A stretch of 64,000 bases of DNA from UBA1794 sp031552405 (GTDB lineage Bacteria; Bacteroidota; Bacteroidia; Bacteroidales; Bacteroidaceae). The stretch covers positions 30,220 to 94,219 of the forward strand of contig JAVBMN010000014.1 in NCBI GenBank assembly GCA_031552405.1. The letters are read 5' to 3'. Below the pieces are notes generated by a model. It did no database searches. It was not told the origin of the DNA and saw only the letters and a program-made list of their open reading frames with translations. A program made the translations under genes and the position numbers. Shown here one piece after another: positions 54,696-63,570 of this stretch; the stretch's first letter is position 1; each line of letters begins with the position of its first letter.

Positions 54696-57248
54696 ATGAG
54701 AATTAAAAGTTTGTTTATCACAGTCTTGTTGCTGACTGCTACCTTCATTTACGGACAGTCCAAATCCTATTTTATATCTCCCGACGGAGATGATAACGCT
54801 TCCGGGCTTTCTTTGAAAACAGCCTGGAAGAGTCTGGAGAAAGTGAATCAAACCACTTTCCTGCCCGGTGACAGGGTGTTATTCGAATCAGGAGGGGTGT
54901 GGTATGGACAGTTACAGCCCAAAGGTTCCGGCGAAAAAGGAAAGCCTATCACCCTCTCCAGCTATGGCGAGAAAGGGAAACCGGTTATTAATATAGGCTC
55001 TGCAGAAGGCGCAGGCATTCGGCTGTTCAACCAATCCTGGTGGGAGATCCACAATATGGAAATTACCAGCGGAGCCCCGGCAGAGTTGGGTGTAGGCCGA
55101 CAAGGAATCGCTATAATCGTTAAAGGTGACGGACAGCACATGGAAGGAATTGTGATTAAGAACAATTACATCCATGATATCTGGGGGCAACTAGGCGGAC
55201 GTGGCGAATATGTGGGCTACTACAGTACGGCTATCCTGGTCAGATCCCAATACGAAGAAGGATTAAGCAGAAAAGACAGAGCCCTCGTGAAAACAACTTT
55301 CGATAATGTGTTGGTTGAAAACAACCGGATTGAACGTTTTGATAAATGCGGAATCGTAGTCTGGGGAGGAAAACATCATATTGTCGTCCGCAAGAATTAC
55401 ATGGATAATCTGGGAGGAGATGGAATCTTTGTGAATGGTCCCTACCGGGGATTAATTGAGTACAACGAAGTGCGACGAAGCTGTATGCGTTCCGGCTATA
55501 TGGATCTGCCAGGAGGTGACGATTGGTGGCCTCATACGGCTGCTATATGGATTCAAAACACAGAAGAAACGATTATGCAGTTCAATGAGGTGTACGATAC
55601 CGGCAGGGAGCCAAAGAACGGGGATGGCAATGCATATGATTTTGATTTCTATTGTACACGTTGTATCGCGCAATACAATTACAGCAAAAACAATCATGGA
55701 TTTATGCTGGTAATGAACAATACATCCGGAAACATAACACGGTATAATATCAGTGAAAATGATAAATCACATCTCATCCAGATTCAAAGCAACCTGACCG
55801 ATGAAAATGTGTTCCACAATAATGTCTTTTATGCAGACTATGGGACGGCCGATATTGATTTCCATGGAGGAGAAAACGGCAATAAGGAAGCAATTGACAG
55901 GTTAGGAGCCCTTTTCTACAATAATATATTCTATGCAAGCGGGCAAGCGCGTTTTCGCACGGTTTACTCCTTCGGCCCGGTAATCGGAAGAACGTTTGAC
56001 GAAGTGTCCAAACCGAACTTTGCCCCGGGCTCTTTGTTCCTGAACAATTGTTATTATGGCCCGTGGAAAAACGGTTTGCCGGATGATCCCAAGAAGGTAG
56101 TGGCCGACCCGTTGTTTGTGGCGCCGGGTACAGGAGGGAATGGCCTCTACTCACTCAACGGTTACCAGCTTCAAGCAGGTTCTCCATGCATAAACAGCGG
56201 ATTACCCGTCCCTTTACCAAGCAAACGAGACTATTATGGCAACCCGGTGAATGATAGCTTGGTGGATATCGGAGCGTATGAGCAATCACAATCAGGAGCA
56301 TCCGCCGGAATAATGTACAAACAAGCTGATTTTCCTCTTTTTATCGATCCCATATACAACGGTTCATCCGATCCGGTGGTATGTTACAATAAAAAGAGTG
56401 GAAAATGGTATATGTACTACACCAGCCGACGGGTCAATCGCCGTGATATTAGTGCAATCGAGCGTATTCACGGCAGCCCCATTGGCATAGCAGAATCTAC
56501 GGATGGCGGAGCTACCTGGAGCTATATTGGCGACTGTAATATCGATTATAAACCCGATCCGGAACCTACTTACTGGGCACCGGAGATCTTGGAGCATGAA
56601 GGGCTATATCACATGTATCTCTCCTATGTGCCGGGCGTTTTTAAGTCATGGGATCATCCACGTGATATCGTTCACCTGACCAGTAAAGACGGCATTAACT
56701 GGGAAACGCAGTCGGTACTGAACCTCGCTTCCCGAAAAGTGATTGATGCCGGAATTATCCGGTTGAAGAACGGAATATGGCGGATGTGGTACAAACACGA
56801 AGGCCGCGATAATGAAATCTGGTACGCCGACAGTGAAGACTTGTACAACTGGACAGATAAAGGAGAAGTTAAGTTGGGTGGTTTGCATGGTGAAGGAGCA
56901 AATGTCATTTACTGGCACGACAAATATTACCTCATCGTAGATGAATGGAAAGGTCTTTCCGTATTTAGCTCCGATGATGCAACCAACTGGAAGAAGCAAG
57001 ATGAATACCTCGTGGCAGAAGACCCCAAACATCCTCAATATGTAGCAGGAAGCCGAGGTAATCACGCCGATATCCAAGTGGCTGGCGACCGGGCTTATAT
57101 GTTCTATTTCAGTCACACGCCAGCTAATAGCGAGATACAGGGATTGGCCGTATATGCACAAGAACTGATCTACAATCCGGACGGGACGATCTCCTGCAAC
57201 CCGACAGCCCCCTGTTATATCAATCTAAATGCAGGACGGAAGGAATAA
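54696..57248 (+). CDS. Right-handed beta-helix protein fused to a GH43-like propeller
   Basis: This 850-residue secreted protein has a signal peptide of about 20 residues (I-Y-G-Q-S). The first 520 residues read as a parallel beta-helix of the pectate-lyase or exopolygalacturonase type, starting Y-F-I-S-P-D-G-D-D-N-A-S-G and showing repeated N-N-x-I turns. Residues about 545-840 form a second domain that looks like a GH43/GH32-type propeller, with D-P-V-V-C-Y-N near 565, Y-W-A-P-E-I near 628 and repeated W-Y-M-Y-Y-T or W-R-M-W-Y strands. The predicted pair is therefore lyase or uronidase plus exo-glycosidase in one chain. It is divergent from the heparinase-like gene and not closely followed by another gene. 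Confidence 0.87.
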   Translation: MRIKSLFITVLLLTATFIYGQSKSYFISPDGDDNASGLSLKTAWKSLEKVNQTTFLPGDRVLFESGGVWYGQLQPKGSGEKGKPITLSSYGEKGKPVINIGSAEGAGIRLFNQSWWEIHNMEITSGAPAELGVGRQGIAIIVKGDGQHMEGIVIKNNYIHDIWGQLGGRGEYVGYYSTAILVRSQYEEGLSRKDRALVKTTFDNVLVENNRIERFDKCGIVVWGGKHHIVVRKNYMDNLGGDGIFVNGPYRGLIEYNEVRRSCMRSGYMDLPGGDDWWPHTAAIWIQNTEETIMQFNEVYDTGREPKNGDGNAYDFDFYCTRCIAQYNYSKNNHGFMLVMNNTSGNITRYNISENDKSHLIQIQSNLTDENVFHNNVFYADYGTADIDFHGGENGNKEAIDRLGALFYNNIFYASGQARFRTVYSFGPVIGRTFDEVSKPNFAPGSLFLNNCYYGPWKNGLPDDPKKVVADPLFVAPGTGGNGLYSLNGYQLQAGSPCINSGLPVPLPSKRDYYGNPVNDSLVDIGAYEQSQSGASAGIMYKQADFPLFIDPIYNGSSDPVVCYNKKSGKWYMYYTSRRVNRRDISAIERIHGSPIGIAESTDGGATWSYIGDCNIDYKPDPEPTYWAPEILEHEGLYHMYLSYVPGVFKSWDHPRDIVHLTSKDGINWETQSVLNLASRKVIDAGIIRLKNGIWRMWYKHEGRDNEIWYADSEDLYNWTDKGEVKLGGLHGEGANVIYWHDKYYLIVDEWKGLSVFSSDDATNWKKQDEYLVAEDPKHPQYVAGSRGNHADIQVAGDRAYMFYFSHTPANSEIQGLAVYAQELIYNPDGTISCNPTAPCYINLNAGRKE

Positions 57249-57309
57249 CAAAGAACACATACACCAATGAAAGCGAGGTTTGCACCTTTCCAAATGGTTG
57301 CAAAGACAG

Positions 57310-57317
57310 TATCTTTG
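57310..57317 (+). promoter_or_regulatory. -7 box of the phosphoesterase gene
   Basis: TATCTTTG matches the consensus exactly, 46 bases before the ATG at 57364. The best TTTG upstream is 26 bases away, longer than usual. Confidence 0.5.
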
Positions 57318-57363
57318 TAGCCTGATTCAGACTGCCATCCAACTCATTTAAACCCTCTCTGCT

Positions 57364-58167
57364 ATGAACCTGAAACAATGGCTCTACACTCCTCTACTGC
57401 TCCTTTGTACCGGCTGCGACATGATTGATTATCATCCGTACGACTGCCGTACAGAGGGTATCTCCGAAACCAATCGGAAGCATATCCAGCGCATCGAAAA
57501 GAGTTGTGCCGGAAAGGATACGATCCGCTTTGCACTGATCAGCGATACACAGCGCAAATACAATGACACACAGGATATGGTGAAACACATCAACCGCCAG
57601 GAGGGTATCGACTTCGTGCTGCATGGAGGCGATATCAGCGACTTTGGCATAACCAAAGAGTTCAAATGGATATACGACATTATAAGCGGACTGAAAGTTC
57701 CCTTCGTCACCCTTATTGGCAACCATGATGTGCTGGGCAACGGGTACCAGATGTACCGAAGCCTCTTCGGACCTGAAAACTTCTCCTTCATGGCGAGCGA
57801 TGTCAAATTTGTATGCCTGAATACGAATGCCGTGGAATATGATTATTCTACCGCAATCCCTGATTTCAGCTTTATGGAAGAGGAGGGTAACGACTCCAAA
57901 GCGCGCAATTGCCGCACCGTCGTAGCCATGCATTCCCCTCCCTTCAGTGAGCAGTTTAACAACAATGTGGCTAAGCCCTTTGAGGCCTATATCCGAAACT
58001 TCAACAATTTGCAGTTCTGCGTACATGGGCACGAGCATAATTACAAGGTAAGAGAGATCTTTGAAGATGGGATCTTTTACTACGGATGCCCGGCTGTATA
58101 CAAACGAGAGTATCTGGTATTTACTATAACCCCTGATAACTATTGGCATGAAGTGGTTACTTTCTAA
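57364..58167 (+). CDS. Calcineurin-like metallophosphoesterase lipoprotein
   Basis: This 267-residue protein has a short signal peptide with lipobox L-C-T-G-C (Cys18). The metallophosphoesterase motifs are S-D-T-Q (Asp61; the usual His is Gln63), G-G-D (Asp90), G-N-H-D (Asn120, His121), M-H-S-P near 190 and H-G-H-E-H near 220. The fold hydrolyses phosphodiesters or phosphomonoesters with two metals; the Gln in place of His at the first site occurs in some members but may change the metal. It acts in the periplasm or at the surface. The next gene begins inside its last 20 bases. Confidence 0.9.
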   Translation: MNLKQWLYTPLLLLCTGCDMIDYHPYDCRTEGISETNRKHIQRIEKSCAGKDTIRFALISDTQRKYNDTQDMVKHINRQEGIDFVLHGGDISDFGITKEFKWIYDIISGLKVPFVTLIGNHDVLGNGYQMYRSLFGPENFSFMASDVKFVCLNTNAVEYDYSTAIPDFSFMEEEGNDSKARNCRTVVAMHSPPFSEQFNNNVAKPFEAYIRNFNNLQFCVHGHEHNYKVREIFEDGIFYYGCPAVYKREYLVFTITPDNYWHEVVTF

Positions 58168-58810
58168 TCGGAGGCTGAAGATCTCCCTCCTGCTATGTTT
58201 CTTCTGCTCTATGCACCTATATGCGCAAGAGACCGACAGCCTGCCCTCCCACTACGAAAAGCGGGTGGAGAGATACACCCACAGGTGGAGCAAGTTGATG
58301 CCACAATACGCCAAGATGCAGTATGCCGGATCTATCGGAGTGGTATCATTCGGAAGCGGGTGGGACTATTGTAAAGGCAGACTTGAAACCGATATTCTCT
58401 TTGGCTACGTGCCCAAGTATGGCGACAGCCGTGGTAAGCTGACCTTTACCCTGCGTGAACAATACATCCCCTGGAGCCTGAACCTGGGTCAATCACAGTG
58501 GAGTGTACAACCCCTCACCTGTGGCCTTTTTATGAATACAATCATCGACGGACGTTTCTGGGAAAAAGAACCGGGTGGTAAATACCCCAGCGATTATTAC
58601 AACTTCTCTACCAAAGTGCGGTTCCACATCTTCTTGGGGCAACAGTTCACTGTCAAACTACCACCACATAAGAGCGTGCACCAGTCGATCTCATTCTATT
58701 ATCAGATCTCTTCCTGCGACCTTTACATCGCAAGCGCCTGGAACAATAGCTATCTTAAGCCCAAGGACTACCTGAGCCTGGCCTTCGGGGTAAAGTTCAA
58801 GATACTATAA
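58148..58810 (+). CDS. Hypothetical envelope protein, possibly beta-barrel
   Basis: This 220-residue protein has a signal peptide of about 26 residues (H-L-Y-A-Q). The rest alternates aromatic and polar residues in strand-like segments (Y-A-G-S-I-G-V-V-S-F, L-E-T-D-I-L-F-G-Y-V, L-S-L-A-F-G-V-K-F-K-I-L) and ends in a hydrophobic residue, as small outer-membrane barrels do. I cannot name the family. It overlaps the metallophosphoesterase gene by 20 bases, so the two are translationally coupled and may act on the same envelope substrate (inference). A terminator follows. Confidence 0.8.
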   Translation: MKWLLSNRRLKISLLLCFFCSMHLYAQETDSLPSHYEKRVERYTHRWSKLMPQYAKMQYAGSIGVVSFGSGWDYCKGRLETDILFGYVPKYGDSRGKLTFTLREQYIPWSLNLGQSQWSVQPLTCGLFMNTIIDGRFWEKEPGGKYPSDYYNFSTKVRFHIFLGQQFTVKLPPHKSVHQSISFYYQISSCDLYIASAWNNSYLKPKDYLSLAFGVKFKIL

Positions 58811-58812
58811 AC

Positions 58813-58851
58813 ACAGGAGGCGATCTCATCTGTATTGAAACCGTCTCCTGT
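58813..58851. terminator. Terminator between convergent genes
   Basis: ACAGGAGGCG (58813-58822) pairs with CGTCTCCTGT (58842-58851), one mismatch, 19-base loop. It separates the envelope protein gene from the cupin gene. Confidence 0.6.
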
Positions 58852-58881
58852 CAAGTGAAAACCGTGAAAAGGGTAGATCCC

Positions 58882-59331
58882 TTACCATTTCACCGGCTCA
58901 TCCAGAATAATTCCGTCCATAGCGTCTTCTGCGGTAAAGGTAGCCCCTCGATATTGCACGCAAAGCATAACGAGTGGTTCGCTTCCATTGTTGCGTACCG
59001 CACGTTTTCCTGCGGGTGCCACCCGGACAACGGAACCCTCGGCTACCGGGAATATCTGCCCGTCCACCTGAAACTCTCCTTTGCCACCGAGGAAAAAGTA
59101 GAGCTCTTCATGGTTCTTGTGTGTATGCAGAAAACCTGTTTCAGTTCCCGGCTGGAACAGTTGGAAGGAAAACTCGCCACCGGTTGCCTGAAGGTCTGAA
59201 CCTGCAAATACTTTACCAGGGATTTTAATCTCCGGACCCAACTCCAGCACATAATCACCCAGTTCACTCATCTTACCTACGCTCACTGCACTATAATTAG
59301 TGGCAGTTGCAATCTTTTCAACTTGTTTCAT
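58882..59331 (-). CDS. Cupin domain protein
   Basis: This 149-residue cytoplasmic protein starts at MKQVEKIATA (ATG 59331); eight extra codons upstream are open but precede the likely start. A single conserved beta-barrel carries the cupin motif 1 as H-T-H-K-N-H-E-E (His69, His71, Glu75) and a second motif near A-P-A-G-K-R-A-V-R-N, where the usual His is missing. Small metal-binding cupins act as dioxygenases, isomerases or sensors; no substrate is known. It is divergent from an HxlR regulator and probably controlled by it. Confidence 0.9.
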   Translation of the reverse strand: MKQVEKIATATNYSAVSVGKMSELGDYVLELGPEIKIPGKVFAGSDLQATGGEFSFQLFQPGTETGFLHTHKNHEELYFFLGGKGEFQVDGQIFPVAEGSVVRVAPAGKRAVRNNGSEPLVMLCVQYRGATFTAEDAMDGIILDEPVKW

Positions 59332-59393
59332 ACTTGTTGTTTTTAGAGAATACATTAACTTTGCATTGTATCCTTACTTTCTTTTATACAGTA

Positions 59394-59425
59394 CAAAGGT
59401 ATACGATAAATAAATAACAAACAAG
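59394..59425 (-). promoter_or_regulatory. Promoter of the cupin gene
   Basis: On the minus strand TACCTTTG (59401-59394) is a consensus -7 box, with a TTG element 20 bases further upstream (59424-59422). The candidate operator at 59428-59443 directly abuts the -33 region. Confidence 0.6.
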
Positions 59426-59427
59426 AC

Positions 59428-59443
59428 GTTACAAAGTTGTAAC
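59428..59443. promoter_or_regulatory. Perfect palindrome, candidate HxlR operator
   Basis: GTTACAA-AG-TTGTAAC is a perfect 7-bp dyad. It lies between the divergent cupin and HxlR genes, next to the cupin -33 element and 45 bases before the HxlR ATG. HxlR dimers bind such inverted repeats; assignment to this regulator is inference. Confidence 0.6.
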
Positions 59444-59487
59444 TTGGTTACCTAAACCTCACTTTTGGTGAGATACAACAAGTTGAC

Positions 59488-59856
59488 ATGGAAAAAGAAA
59501 TAGAAAAAAGTTCAGACATCAAGAACTGCCCCATACGCAATGTGGTGGCCCGGCTGGGTAATAAATGGGCATTGCTGGTAGTATTGGTATTAAATGAGAA
59601 TGCACAGGTTCGTTTCAATCAACTCGGAAAGCTGATACCGGACATCTCTACCAAGGTATTATCCGCGACACTCAAAACGCTGGAGGCCGATGGATTGGTA
59701 AAAAGAACCGTATTCCCGGAGGTGCCTATACGGGTAGAATACGAACTAACCGAATCGGGCAATAGCCTTGTACCCCTAATTACCGCACTTATGCAATGGG
59801 CAGAAGAGCACATGAAGCCTATCATGAAACATCGGAAAGCGTTTGAGAGCGCATAA
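59488..59856 (+). CDS. HxlR-family winged helix transcriptional regulator
   Basis: This 122-residue DNA-binding protein has the family start N-C-P-I-R-N-V (Cys14), the winged helix (W-A-L-L-V-V-L-V-L, F-N-Q-L-G-K-L-I-P-D-I-S, L-K-T-L-E-A-D-G-L-V) and the V-E-Y-E-L-T-E-S-G wing. Cys14 is at the position that senses thiols or aldehydes in characterised HxlR proteins such as YodB and HypR. It is divergent from a cupin gene, so a redox or electrophile response is plausible. A -7-like box (TAACTTTG, 59356-59363) lies 124 bases upstream. Confidence 0.93.
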   Translation: MEKEIEKSSDIKNCPIRNVVARLGNKWALLVVLVLNENAQVRFNQLGKLIPDISTKVLSATLKTLEADGLVKRTVFPEVPIRVEYELTESGNSLVPLITALMQWAEEHMKPIMKHRKAFESA

Positions 59857-59882
59857 CTTGGGGCTCCTATTAAATAAAAAGA

Positions 59883-59924
59883 GAACGGATGTAACCGCCT
59901 GTCAAAGACTGGTTACATCCGTTC
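59883..59924. terminator. Bidirectional terminator between HxlR and frdB
   Basis: GAACGGATGTAACC (59883-59896) pairs perfectly with GGTTACATCCGTTC (59911-59924), 14-base loop, A-rich left and T-rich right flanks. It serves both convergent genes. Confidence 0.88.
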
Positions 59925-59952
59925 TTCTTTGGGTATATTCGCTTGTAGCGGC

Positions 59953-60708
59953 TTAGTCTTTCAGCTTCGCCACGATGAATTCGCGGTTCAGGCGGGCGAT
60001 GTGGCTGATGTTAACGCTCTTGGGGCATTCAGCTTCGCAGGCGCGGGTGTTGGTGCAGTTACCGAAGCCCAGTTCGTCCATCTTGCTGATCATAGCCTTG
60101 GCGCGGCGGGCGGCTTCGGCCTTTCCTTGCGGGAGCAGGGCCAGCTGGCTTACTTTGGCGGATACGAAGAGCATGGCAGAGGCATTCTTACAAGCGGCTA
60201 CACAGGCACCACAACCGATACAGCTGGCAGCGTCCATGGCCTCGTCGGCGATATCTTTCGAGACCAGAATGGCATTTGCATCTTGGGGAGCACCGGTGTT
60301 TACGCTTACGTAACCACCTGCCTGCATGATCTTGTCGAAGGCGGCACGATCCACCATAAGGTCGCGGATCACCGGGAAACCGGCCGAACGCCAAGGCTCG
60401 ATGGTGATGGTATCACCGTCGTTGAAACGGCGCATGTACATCTGGCAGGTAGTAGCACCTGTAGCGGGGCCGTGAGGGCGACCGTTGATATACAGGGAGC
60501 ACATACCACAGATACCTTCGCGGCAGTCATGGTCAAAGGCTACGGGTTCTTTTCCCGCGCTTACCAATTGCTCATTGAGGAGGTCAAGCATTTCCAGGAG
60601 AGAAGTATCTCCGGAGATGTCCTGCATCTGATAGCTTTCAAAAGCGCCTTTCTCTTTCGGGCCTCTCTGACGCCATACTTTCAGCGTGAAACTTATTATT
60701 TTTTCCAT
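59953..60708 (-). CDS. frdB: Fumarate reductase/succinate dehydrogenase iron-sulfur subunit
   Basis: This 251-residue subunit carries electrons between quinol and the flavoprotein. All cluster ligands are seen: Cys62, Cys67, Cys70 and Cys88 for the [2Fe-2S] cluster, Cys163, Cys166, Cys169 with Cys228 region for [4Fe-4S], and Cys173, Cys218 and Cys224 for [3Fe-4S]. The length is normal. It is the last gene of frdCAB, 12 bases after frdA. In Bacteroides this complex reduces fumarate to succinate during fermentation. Confidence 0.96.
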   Translation of the reverse strand: MEKIISFTLKVWRQRGPKEKGAFESYQMQDISGDTSLLEMLDLLNEQLVSAGKEPVAFDHDCREGICGMCSLYINGRPHGPATGATTCQMYMRRFNDGDTITIEPWRSAGFPVIRDLMVDRAAFDKIMQAGGYVSVNTGAPQDANAILVSKDIADEAMDAASCIGCGACVAACKNASAMLFVSAKVSQLALLPQGKAEAARRAKAMISKMDELGFGNCTNTRACEAECPKSVNISHIARLNREFIVAKLKD

Positions 60709-60720
60709 TGTCTTTACGAA

Positions 60721-62664
60721 TTAAGCTTTGTAGTTACGGGTTTGAACTTTCACGAACTGGTAATTCAGCTCTTCTTTCAGCATCTCAGGCTCTGCATTTT
60801 CGCCTTTGTAGTTCCAGCAGGATACGTAGGAGAAGTTGGCATCGTCGCGCTTGGCTTCACCTTCCTCAGTCTGGTGCTCTTCACGGAAGTGACCACCGCA
60901 GGATTCTTCGCGGTTCAGTGCGTCACAGGCCATGAGGTAACCCATTTCAATAAAATCGTCGAGACGAAGTGCCTTTTCCAGCTCGATGTTCATATCATCA
61001 CCGGAACCGGGGATAAAGACATTGCTCCAGAATTCTTTCTTCAGCTCCTTCATTAGCACCAATGCTTTCTGCAAGCCTTCCTTGGTACGGCCCATACCTA
61101 CGTATTCCCACATGATATGACCGAGTTCCTTGTGGAGGCTGTCCACACTTTTCTTACCCTGAATATTCATCAGCTTCTGGATCTTGTCGCTCACTTCCTT
61201 CTCGGCTTCCACGAATTGGGGCAGGTCGGTAGAGAAACGGGGTACGGTGATCTGGTCAGCTAGGTAGTTCTGGATAGTATAGGGAAGCACGAAATATCCG
61301 TCGGCCAAGCCCTGCATCAATGCGGATGCACCGAGGCGGTTGGCACCGTGATCGGAGAAGTTGGCCTCACCGATGGCGAAGAGTCCGTTGATAGAGGTCA
61401 TCAGTTCGTAGTCTACCCAGATACCACCCATGGTGTAGTGAATAGCGGGATAAATCATCATCGGAGTCTTGTAGGGATTATCGTCGGTAATTTCTTCGTA
61501 CATATCGAACAGGTTACCGTAACGCTGACGTACCACGTCCTCACCCAGGCGGTTGATAGACTCGGAGAAGTCAAGGAATACGGCTAGGCCGGTATTGTTC
61601 ACACCGAAGCCTTTGTCGCAACGCTCTTTCGCCGCACGCGAAGCCACGTCACGGGGTACGAGGTTACCGAAGGCCGGATAACGACGTTCCAGGTAATAGT
61701 CGCGGTCTTCTTCTGCAATGTCCGCTCCCTTCATCTTTCCTTCCTGAAGTGCTTTTGCATCTTCCAGTTTCTTGGGCACCCAGATACGGCCGTCGTTACG
61801 CAGTGACTCGGACATGAGTGTCAGTTTTGACTGCACATCGCCGTGTACAGGTACACAGGTGGGGTGAATCTGCACGTAAGCAGGGTTTGCAAAATAAGCA
61901 CCCTTCTTGTAGCATTCGATGGCTGCCGAGCAGTTACATCCCATTGCATTGGTAGAAAGGAAGTAGGTATTACCGTATCCGCCGGTACCGATTACCACGG
62001 CATGGGCAGCAAAACGTTCCAACTTACCGGTTACCAGGTTACGGGCGATGATACCACGGGCGCGACCGTCTACGATCACAAGGTTTACCATCTCGTAACG
62101 GGTGTACAACTTTACAGTACCCTTGTTTACCTGGCGGCTCAGTGCAGAGTATGCACCCAGCAGGAGCTGCTGTCCGGTTTGTCCCTTTGCGTAGAACGTA
62201 CGGCTTACCTGTGCGCCACCGAAAGAACGGTTGTCCAGCGTGCCGCCGTAATCGCGTGCAAAAGGTACTCCCTGCGCCACGCACTGGTCGATGATGCTGT
62301 TAGCTACCTCGGCAAGGCGGTATACATTGGCCTCGCGGGCACGGTAGTCGCCACCCTTGATTGTATCGTAAAACAGACGGTATACTGAGTCGCCGTCATT
62401 CGGGTAATTCTTAGCTGCATTGATACCACCCTGTGCAGCAATAGAGTGTGCACGACGGGGAGAATCCTGGATACAGAAGTTCAATACTCTGAAACCCATC
62501 TCTCCGAGGGAAGCTGCCGCAGAAGCTCCGGCAAGTCCGGTACCTACCACGATCACATCGAGGCGGCGTTTGTTAGCGGGGTTCACCAGTTTCTGGTGCG
62601 CTTTATAGTTACTCCATTTTTCGGCCAATGGCCCTTCAGGAATTCTGGAATCTATCTTAGTCAT
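60721..62664 (-). CDS. frdA: Fumarate reductase/succinate dehydrogenase flavoprotein subunit
   Basis: This 647-residue catalytic subunit starts at MTKIDSRIPEG (ATG 62664); the open frame extends 13 codons but those belong to the gap after frdC. The FAD fold has V-V-G-T-G-L-A-G-A-S-A near 39-49, and the covalent FAD histidine lies in R-A-H-S-I-A-A-Q-G-G (His73). The active-site region has the T-M-G-G-I and G-A-N-R-L-G-A-S segments. It is the middle gene of frdCAB and works with the quinol-oxidising membrane subunit. Confidence 0.97.
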   Translation of the reverse strand: MTKIDSRIPEGPLAEKWSNYKAHQKLVNPANKRRLDVIVVGTGLAGASAAASLGEMGFRVLNFCIQDSPRRAHSIAAQGGINAAKNYPNDGDSVYRLFYDTIKGGDYRAREANVYRLAEVANSIIDQCVAQGVPFARDYGGTLDNRSFGGAQVSRTFYAKGQTGQQLLLGAYSALSRQVNKGTVKLYTRYEMVNLVIVDGRARGIIARNLVTGKLERFAAHAVVIGTGGYGNTYFLSTNAMGCNCSAAIECYKKGAYFANPAYVQIHPTCVPVHGDVQSKLTLMSESLRNDGRIWVPKKLEDAKALQEGKMKGADIAEEDRDYYLERRYPAFGNLVPRDVASRAAKERCDKGFGVNNTGLAVFLDFSESINRLGEDVVRQRYGNLFDMYEEITDDNPYKTPMMIYPAIHYTMGGIWVDYELMTSINGLFAIGEANFSDHGANRLGASALMQGLADGYFVLPYTIQNYLADQITVPRFSTDLPQFVEAEKEVSDKIQKLMNIQGKKSVDSLHKELGHIMWEYVGMGRTKEGLQKALVLMKELKKEFWSNVFIPGSGDDMNIELEKALRLDDFIEMGYLMACDALNREESCGGHFREEHQTEEGEAKRDDANFSYVSCWNYKGENAEPEMLKEELNYQFVKVQTRNYKA

Positions 62665-62715
62665 AATGGTTATTTTCTTAGATCTGATTGTTAAATGAAT
62701 CAAACGTACTCACGC

Positions 62716-63390
62716 TTAGCAGCAAACTCCGGAACAGATTCCGTATTTCACATAAAATGCAATAGCTACCAAAGCGAAACCGCACAATACTACAGTAGCC
62801 CATACAGAACCAATGGTTCTCCAACGGTTAAACCAAATCTGGTTGTTCCATCCAAGTGTTTGCAGAGCGCTCCAGAAACCATGAGTAAGATGGAACCAAA
62901 GAGCTACAAACCATACCAGGTAGAGTACTACCATTATCGGATTGCTGAATACTTCCTTGATCAGTTCAATCGCATCCTCAGGGTGCCCACCAAGCATCTC
63001 AGGAAGCTGCATCTTTGCCCAGAACTGAACAAAGTGAAGGAAAAGGAAAAGGATAACAATCAGTCCTAAAACGAGCATGTTCTGAGAAGCCCATTCTACT
63101 GACTTGTGTTTCTCCGCAACTGCGTAATCCTGAGGACCACGCGCACGGCGGTTCTGCATTGTAAGGATGAATGCATACACGATGTGTACCACAAATCCTG
63201 CTGCCAATACTGCCGTAGCCGCCAATGCATACCAGTTTGCCCCGAGGAACTCGCAGATTGCATTGTAGCCATCTTCAGAGATGACAGCCACAAGGTTCAT
63301 CGCCATGTGAAAGGTTACGAAGAGGATCAGGAAAAGACCTGAGAGACTCATGATCAACTTCCTGCCTACAGAAGAATTAATTAACCACAT
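62716..63390 (-). CDS. frdC: Fumarate reductase/succinate dehydrogenase cytochrome b subunit
   Basis: This 224-residue membrane anchor has about five transmembrane helices (near 12-35, 55-75, 105-125, 155-175 and 195-215). It is of the single-subunit, di-heme B-type found in Bacteroides and Wolinella; conserved histidines are visible in F-H-M-A-M-N and F-L-H-F-V-Q and W-F-H-L-T-H-G. It binds menaquinol. It is the first gene of the operon, about 70 bases after a consensus promoter. Confidence 0.94.
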   Translation of the reverse strand: MWLINSSVGRKLIMSLSGLFLILFVTFHMAMNLVAVISEDGYNAICEFLGANWYALAATAVLAAGFVVHIVYAFILTMQNRRARGPQDYAVAEKHKSVEWASQNMLVLGLIVILFLFLHFVQFWAKMQLPEMLGGHPEDAIELIKEVFSNPIMVVLYLVWFVALWFHLTHGFWSALQTLGWNNQIWFNRWRTIGSVWATVVLCGFALVAIAFYVKYGICSGVCC

Positions 63391-63460
63391 AAATGATTGA
63401 GTTTAAATTATTTAAATATTATTGTTAAGCTTCTTTAGTCAACACTGCTACTCAAGGCTG

Positions 63461-63491
63461 CAAAATTAGCCTAATTTTATCTATTTGCCAA
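63461..63491 (-). promoter_or_regulatory. Promoter of the frdCAB operon
   Basis: On the minus strand TTG (63491-63489) and TAATTTTG (63468-63461) are 20 bases apart, matching the consensus, 71 bases before the frdC ATG. Confidence 0.65.
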
Positions 63492-63570
63492 GAAGAAATG
63501 CGGAATTTTTTCTATAATCACGCCCCTGTTCCGCACTCTTCCAAAGCCCTTTACTCCCTGCGCATCCATT

